Below, one piece after another: positions 30,117 to 34,250 of a DNA stretch of 34,250 bases. The notes beneath the pieces were generated by a model that saw only the letters and a program-made list of their open reading frames with translations, did no database searches and was not told the DNA's origin. The stretch covers positions 1 through 34,250 of IMG/VR virus record IMGVR_UViG_3300035670_000770; one strand, given 5' to 3'. The stretch is from a virus. Position 1 is the stretch's first letter, and every line of letters begins with the position of its first letter. The position numbers were made by a program, and so were the translations under genes.

Positions 30117-33100
30117 ACGGCTTTATTTTGAATTGAAATTGGCCAGAACTGAGACAAGTAATTATTTTTCTGATAACTATAAATTGCATAGTTACTACCT
30201 GAGAATGGAGTTAAATTACTTTCAAATAAAATAACTTCACCACTTTCGGTAGTTCCAGATCCATCAGATGTTGCAGTAAAGATAGTTCCTACACCATAAC
30301 CATCTGGAGCACCATAATCTTTCCAGTTAACAGATCCAAGAGTCTTAATTATATAGGTTACCTCAGATTGAATATCGCCTGAGTTTGCAGTTTTTTCAAA
30401 TGATGATGTGGTATCAAACATTTCTCTTGTGCATTGTAAGAATTGAGTTTCAGTTTTATCTCTATAATAGATGATCTCTTCACCAAGATAGTAATGATAC
30501 AATGTCTCGTTTCTTGTTTCTGGATTTACTTCTTTCTTTACAATAAATTTTGGAATGATTAGATAACCTGCAGAGATAAAATCATGAGTACTATCTACAG
30601 TAATAGTAGTATCTGTTGTTTTTAGTTCTTGAATGAGTTTTGCATATGGGGGTTCATCCATATATGGATTACCTTTATTCTTCACTGCATTAGATAGATT
30701 CTTACTAACTTCATTGACTCTGAAGTTTAGGATTTTATCAAAGGTAACTTGGTAGTTTGTGTCTTCTCCATGCCAGAACGTAGTTGGTGCTGGTCCTGCT
30801 GCCCATGCAGTGGTAGCACCACCAAATGGAGGAGCTGGGAATGCCACGGCAGATATGGTTACTGTAGTGATAAATCCTTCGCCATCAGTATTAATATTAG
30901 CTTGCCAGCCAGTTCCACTAGAAGGAAAAATGTTACCAGTCCAGCGAGGGATAGATTTAATCTGAATTTCTATGTTGTTGGCATCAGAATCTGGGAATAG
31001 TGCAGAGTCATCAACGAAACTAAAGTCTTCAATGACATATTCTAGTGATTTAAACCTAGGTGGAATGCGATAGCCAGCTTCAGTTCTGAATACTTGACTG
31101 GATTTATCTTCGCCCTCAATCAGTGGAGGTAGATTTGGAATAGTTGTTTGCTTTGGAACAGACCCACCAATAGCTTCAATAGCTCTCAATAGGGTATTTT
31201 GAAGTGAATTTTCATTGGAGATGACTTGTTTATACATCTCCTGGGGTAAATTAATGTTTGCAAAGTCAAAACTGTTTTGTAAATTTGATGTAATGATGCT
31301 ATCAAGTTCTTCTTTGCTGTAAGATTTGGGAGTTTTTACATCAACACAAGGATCAAAGATAGTATCATTTGCCACTGGAGCAATATATTCATTAAAAGTC
31401 TTGAATTCGCTATGTGGATAGTAGACTTTTGAGTAGTCTGGAGTGATATTATTATCACATTCGGAGTCTTTTACTGCCTGAACAGTGCGAGTTCCTAGTT
31501 TCAACCTCTCAGTATCAACAATTTCCTTCTGAATGGTAAGAAAATCAGACCCAGCAAGTCTAGAAATCCAAGTATCAAGTTCATTTTTCTCTGCTGGGCG
31601 GTTAAAATACGTCCAAAATACATTGTTTATCTGATAAGCAGTATCATTTGCAGGAGAAACACATAAGAACTGCTGTTGCAAGTAATAACTACCATCATTT
31701 AGAATGACACTACCAAGTGCAAACTTACCAACTTCATCTTCTAAGTAAGTAGATTCGCAGAATTCATCTCTAGAATAGAACAATGGAGTATAAGTATAGA
31801 ACTTTTTGTCGTTACTTACATACACGCCACAAACTGCAGATCTATCAATAATGCCTTTACCAGCAATAACTTGAATTCTATTCTCTAGAATTGTTGCACC
31901 ATTCTGGACTCTGGTTACATTCCAACCTCTAACATAAGTATTAACCTTATTGTCCTGTCTCTTGAACCAAACTTTAAAACTTTTGCTGTCTACTACTTCA
32001 ATTTTAGATACAAAAGTAAAAGACTTTTCTACTCCAGATGCAGTTTGATCATCTGTGATAGAAATCTGGACATCACTGTTAGCATTAATCGTAGTATCAT
32101 CTAAGAATGTGACTAGGTAGTACTTTCTATTTTCAGAATCATCAGAACCACCTTCATCATTCTTGTTCTTTGCTTGAACCCTAATATCCTTAGTTGTAGT
32201 TAGCTGGATATCTTTGTTCTTTCTGTCATTAAAAACATGATAAACTGTACTAGTATACTGTGGTGTACTTGGAGTATCTTTAGAATAAAATTGATCCTTC
32301 ACAAATGCAGCACTGCCCCCACTAATCTCTGCATAACATAAGATTTGGTTGGAAATGTTATTGGCAAGACCAGTGTTGGTAAACTTTACGTTTCTAACTT
32401 TTCTTTTGTTTTTATACTTAAGAGGTTTAGTAAGAAAGATCTTCAGTCCTTGAATACTCTCTACGAAGGTCTCTTTTTGAATACCATAGCCAGTAACTTT
32501 ATCACCGACGTTGATAATTCTATCCTCTGCTCCGTCGTTTTTGTTAATGAAGATAAACCCAGGAGTCTTGTTCTTCTCAGAAACCTTAGAGACTCTCCTT
32601 CTAACAGACTCTGTGGTTCTCAGAGATTTCTCGTCAAAGTGCTCAGAGTTATAGTTAACTACTTTGTCTACTGTCCAGCCGTTGATGACATCACCAACAG
32701 CAATCATATCTTTATTGGTGGTATTCTCATAATAGAAGAATATCTTATTATCGAGTGTACCTCCATGGTATGCAACACTACCAGTAGGCAGTCCAATTAC
32801 TTGACTGTCTACTCTACCAAGTGTGAATGTACCACTGACACTTGTACTGGATACTGCATAAACTGGGCAAGGTTCTGGTGCTTCTGGATCTGCACTAGGT
32901 GGAGGTGTAGTTACAGTAATACCTCCCACAGGACGTGCAGGAAGTGTATGAGTTAATGGCCACTCAAAGATATGATAGAAGTATTGTTCGTCGTATACTT
33001 TGTCTGCTTTACAGAATCTTTCATAGACTGGTCTACTCTTAATATCATCACCAGAACCAATAATCTCATATTCTGGTTGATAAAATACCTGATCAACAAA

Positions 33101-33361
33101 GTTTACATTCTCACCACTGGAATTCTCTGCATCAATAGCAGGAATCTGAATGACTGTCTTTCTGAGCTTTTCCTGCTTGCTACCATTCTGTATAGTCTTG
33201 TTTGCAGCATCAGGTGGCCTTACTTCATACCAGTACTTTTCAATATAAGGAAACTCTAAGGTTATCTGAGCTGGAGTACCTTCTTCTGGTGCTGGACATT
33301 CAGGATAAGTAAACGTTAACTTCTTATCTACAGGGTCTTTCTTTGGACTACAATTAGCCAT
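30113..33361 (-). CDS. Large virion protein with DUF4214-like segment (1082 aa)
   Basis: The N terminus has Cys/Pro-rich motifs (MANCSPKKD, FTYPECPAPEEG, later PPPSADPEAPEPCPVY). At about residues 570-610 the sequence NNVFWTYFNRPAEKNELDTW, then ISRLAGSDF, resembles DUF4214, a helical repeat found in surface proteins. At about 910-980 a module TTITVDSTHDF ... EIIYYRDKTETQFLQCTRE matches ones in gp7. Near the end VNWKDYGAPDGYGVGTIFTA is a common phage structural module. No lysozyme catalytic pattern is evident, so I do not call it gp5. As the gene before PAAR it may be a tail or baseplate appendage. The ATG has AGGAG unusually far upstream (about 17 bases), overlapping the previous stop region. 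Confidence 0.8.
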   Translation of the reverse strand: MANCSPKKDPVDKKLTFTYPECPAPEEGTPAQITLEFPYIEKYWYEVRPPDAANKTIQNGSKQEKLRKTVIQIPAIDAENSSGENVNFVDQVFYQPEYEIIGSGDDIKSRPVYERFCKADKVYDEQYFYHIFEWPLTHTLPARPVGGITVTTPPPSADPEAPEPCPVYAVSSTSVSGTFTLGRVDSQVIGLPTGSVAYHGGTLDNKIFFYYENTTNKDMIAVGDVINGWTVDKVVNYNSEHFDEKSLRTTESVRRRVSKVSEKNKTPGFIFINKNDGAEDRIINVGDKVTGYGIQKETFVESIQGLKIFLTKPLKYKNKRKVRNVKFTNTGLANNISNQILCYAEISGGSAAFVKDQFYSKDTPSTPQYTSTVYHVFNDRKNKDIQLTTTKDIRVQAKNKNDEGGSDDSENRKYYLVTFLDDTTINANSDVQISITDDQTASGVEKSFTFVSKIEVVDSKSFKVWFKRQDNKVNTYVRGWNVTRVQNGATILENRIQVIAGKGIIDRSAVCGVYVSNDKKFYTYTPLFYSRDEFCESTYLEDEVGKFALGSVILNDGSYYLQQQFLCVSPANDTAYQINNVFWTYFNRPAEKNELDTWISRLAGSDFLTIQKEIVDTERLKLGTRTVQAVKDSECDNNITPDYSKVYYPHSEFKTFNEYIAPVANDTIFDPCVDVKTPKSYSKEELDSIITSNLQNSFDFANINLPQEMYKQVISNENSLQNTLLRAIEAIGGSVPKQTTIPNLPPLIEGEDKSSQVFRTEAGYRIPPRFKSLEYVIEDFSFVDDSALFPDSDANNIEIQIKSIPRWTGNIFPSSGTGWQANINTDGEGFITTVTISAVAFPAPPFGGATTAWAAGPAPTTFWHGEDTNYQVTFDKILNFRVNEVSKNLSNAVKNKGNPYMDEPPYAKLIQELKTTDTTITVDSTHDFISAGYLIIPKFIVKKEVNPETRNETLYHYYLGEEIIYYRDKTETQFLQCTREMFDTTSSFEKTANSGDIQSEVTYIIKTLGSVNWKDYGAPDGYGVGTIFTATSDGSGTTESGEVILFESNLTPFSGSNYAIYSYQKNNYLSQFWPISIQNKAV

Positions 33362-33373
33362 ATGTATAAGTCA

Positions 33374-33553
33374 TCAGTCTCCTACTTTATGTATGCGAAT
33401 ACCAGGAGTATCATGGTGGTCAAAATATTCAAATTCTAAAGTATCGCCCTCTTTCCAGTCCATCTCTTCTAGTACTTCGTCTGGGAATTTAATGAAATAT
33501 TCACCAGATGTGTTATCGTACTCTACCTCTGTTGTATATGAAAATGTAGACAT
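33374..33553 (-). CDS. AbrB/MazE-like swapped-hairpin protein (59 aa)
   Basis: I use the internal ATG at 33553 (MSTFSYTTEVEYD). A longer reading to 33718 would add 55 residues of low-complexity, hairpin-encoding sequence and overlap the upstream gene. The body, GEYFIKFPDEVLEEMDWKEG, then DTLEFEYF, follows the SpoVT-AbrB pattern 'xxIxIPxxvxexlxwkeGDxLex'. Such proteins dimerise and bind DNA as transcription regulators or antitoxins. It is acidic, which argues for caution about DNA binding. No toxin partner is seen next to it. It lies 12 bases before the 1082-residue gene. Confidence 0.7.
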   Translation of the reverse strand: MSTFSYTTEVEYDNTSGEYFIKFPDEVLEEMDWKEGDTLEFEYFDHHDTPGIRIHKVGD

Positions 33554-33701
33554 AAAATTGTATAAAGATTTACAGTATATATCAATGTTTTTCAGAATTT
33601 TTTTTTCTGGAAAAATTTTTCTGAGATTAGTTTGAGGCACTCTGAAAAACAGAGAGAAATATATGAGAGTTGCTCTCGGAGACTTGTGTTTGTTGAAAGT
33701 T
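33554..33701 (-). other. Gap with several short hairpins and A/T runs
   Basis: This 148-base stretch holds GAGAG-TTG-CTCTC (33665-33677), CTCTG-AAAAA-CAGAG (33640-33654), the near-palindrome CTGGAAAAATTTTTCTG and CAGAA-T6-TTCTG (about 33594-33609). No late octamer is seen. Stacked small hairpins with A/T runs fit termination after the 124-residue gene or a structured leader for the AbrB-like gene. Confidence 0.45.
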
Positions 33702-34076
33702 TCATAGAAGTTTTTCAAATTGTAAATGGGGAAATATGATATACTCTTCTTCTCCTTCGATTAACTTGATAATTTCTGCATTAGTTTTAGATTCGTAAAA
33801 TTGTTTGTTTAATGTATATAACTCATCATATACAACTACGATGTCATCTTCATAATACTCTGATGGTTTTGTGATATTGAGGGTAGTATGAAGATCTTTG
33901 AGTGCTTCTCGTATGCCAGAATTTTTTATCTCCATTTGATAACTTGTTTTTAGCTGGGCTAAAAATTGGATAGCTTCTTGTCTATCTGTTTCTAAATCTT
34001 CTCTGATATCCTGGTATGTGTGAAGATCTTCTGATACGTAGCCATTTTGATTATTTGTGCAATCCATATAAGTCAT
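33702..34076 (-). CDS. Unknown acidic helical protein (124 aa)
   Basis: The sequence is acidic and largely helical, with HTYQDIREDLETDRQEAIQF, then LAQLKTSYQ in the first half and YEDDIVVVYDELYTLNKQFY in the second. No family is recognised and no signal or membrane segment is seen. Two starts are possible, ATG at 34076 and ATG at 34067. Neither has a good ribosome site, and no late promoter octamer lies upstream, so it may be expressed earlier than the virion genes. It is the first gene downstream of the GC-rich leader at the window's right edge. Confidence 0.6.
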   Translation of the reverse strand: MTYMDCTNNQNGYVSEDLHTYQDIREDLETDRQEAIQFLAQLKTSYQMEIKNSGIREALKDLHTTLNITKPSEYYEDDIVVVYDELYTLNKQFYESKTNAEIIKLIEGEEEYIIFPHLQFEKLL

Positions 34077-34109
34077 AAAAATTTGGCGGAAAAATTTTGA
34101 GTTGGGTTG

Positions 34110-34137
34110 AGACCCTTTGAGGATCTTTGAGGGGTCT
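34110..34137. repeat. Inverted repeat upstream of the 124-aa gene
   Basis: AGACCC (34110-34115) pairs with GGGTCT (34132-34137) around a 16-base loop that itself contains the direct repeat CTTTGAGGAT/CTTTGAGGGG. On the plus strand it is followed by GGGAATTTTTT, so it has the form of a plus-strand intrinsic terminator. On the minus strand AAAATTTTT follows about 14 bases later. Confidence 0.4.
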
Positions 34138-34210
34138 GGGAATTTTTTGGTGATTAACTATCTCTCGGGCTCTTAAGGATCGGTATAGCTTAGGGTAGTT
34201 AGACGTTTTT

Positions 34211-34244
34211 CACGGGGCGGCGGGGCGCGACCCATAAGGGGCGC
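34211..34244. other. GC-rich tract with strong hairpin at window edge
   Basis: Twenty-eight of these 34 bases are G or C, in sharp contrast to the AT-rich remainder. Within it GCGACCC (34227-34233) and GGGGCGC (34238-34244) pair with one mismatch around an ATAA tetraloop. No tRNA fold or reading frame can be supported. The stretch from here to 34077 has no gene that I can see. Confidence 0.5.
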
Positions 34245-34250
34245 TTATAC

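Noticed and set aside
30113-33361. Calling the 1082-residue protein gp5 (hub lysozyme) because it precedes PAAR
   Set aside because: I see no lysozyme catalytic pattern or clear gp5 OB-fold signature, and the modules present are fibre-like.
33374-33718. Longer 114-residue version of the AbrB-like gene
   Set aside because: The added N-terminal part is low-complexity and comes from the hairpin-rich gap; the conserved-looking fold begins at the internal ATG at 33553.
34138-34250. tRNA gene in the GC-rich right edge
   Set aside because: No cloverleaf, T-loop or acceptor pairing can be built; only a single hairpin is supported.

Overview
The window is a block of the late (virion) gene module of a T4-like myovirus. 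Every gene I can support is on the minus strand, so transcription runs from high to low coordinates. The order PAAR spike tip, gp25, gp6, gp7, gp8, fibre-type proteins, gp13, gp14, gp15, gp16, gp17 and (just entering) gp18 follows the T4 morphogenetic order. The protein style points to a marine cyanomyovirus infecting Synechococcus or Prochlorococcus: an oversized gp7, a DUF4815 protein in place of T4 gp9/gp10, DUF5661/DUF6321 domains, and many short beta modules shared between proteins. The DNA is clearly AT-rich. A 52-residue protein resembling the phycobilisome-degradation adaptor NblA, if the call is right, independently supports a cyanobacterial host.

Layout from right to left in transcription order. 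34250-33374: a GC-rich hairpin leader, an unknown 124-residue protein, a hairpin-rich gap, and a small AbrB/MazE-like protein. 33361-29055: a tightly packed operon of a 1082-residue structural protein with a DUF4214-like segment, a PAAR protein, a 47-residue very basic protein with no acidic residues, and a 198-residue unknown protein that starts at TTG. 28990-18184: a 51-residue protein, then the baseplate wedge proteins gp25, gp6 and a 2675-residue gp7 whose middle is a tandem array of about 14 beta repeats. 18143-16512: gp8. 16468-9815: a 2094-residue DUF4815 protein, a 78-residue coiled-coil protein and the NblA-like gene. 9757-3367: two small structural proteins, an 810-residue repeat fibre, a coiled-coil protein, neck proteins gp13 and gp14, the tail completion protein gp15 and the small terminase gp16. 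3356-70: two accessory proteins inserted between the terminase subunits, then large terminase gp17. The first nine bases hold the start codon of the next gene, probably gp18.

The genes are packed with 1-4 base start/stop overlaps (TAATG, ATGA, TTGA), implying translational coupling. Unit boundaries carry the T4 late promoter octamer NATAAATA; I find seven copies in sensible places. Several lie on or beside the stop codon of the preceding gene. The most striking boundary is at 9765-9810: directly after the NblA-like gene is a perfect 12-bp inverted repeat whose loop is TATAAATA, with a second TATAAATA beside the stem.

All homology statements come from reading the translated sequence and from memory of the families. 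No search was run.
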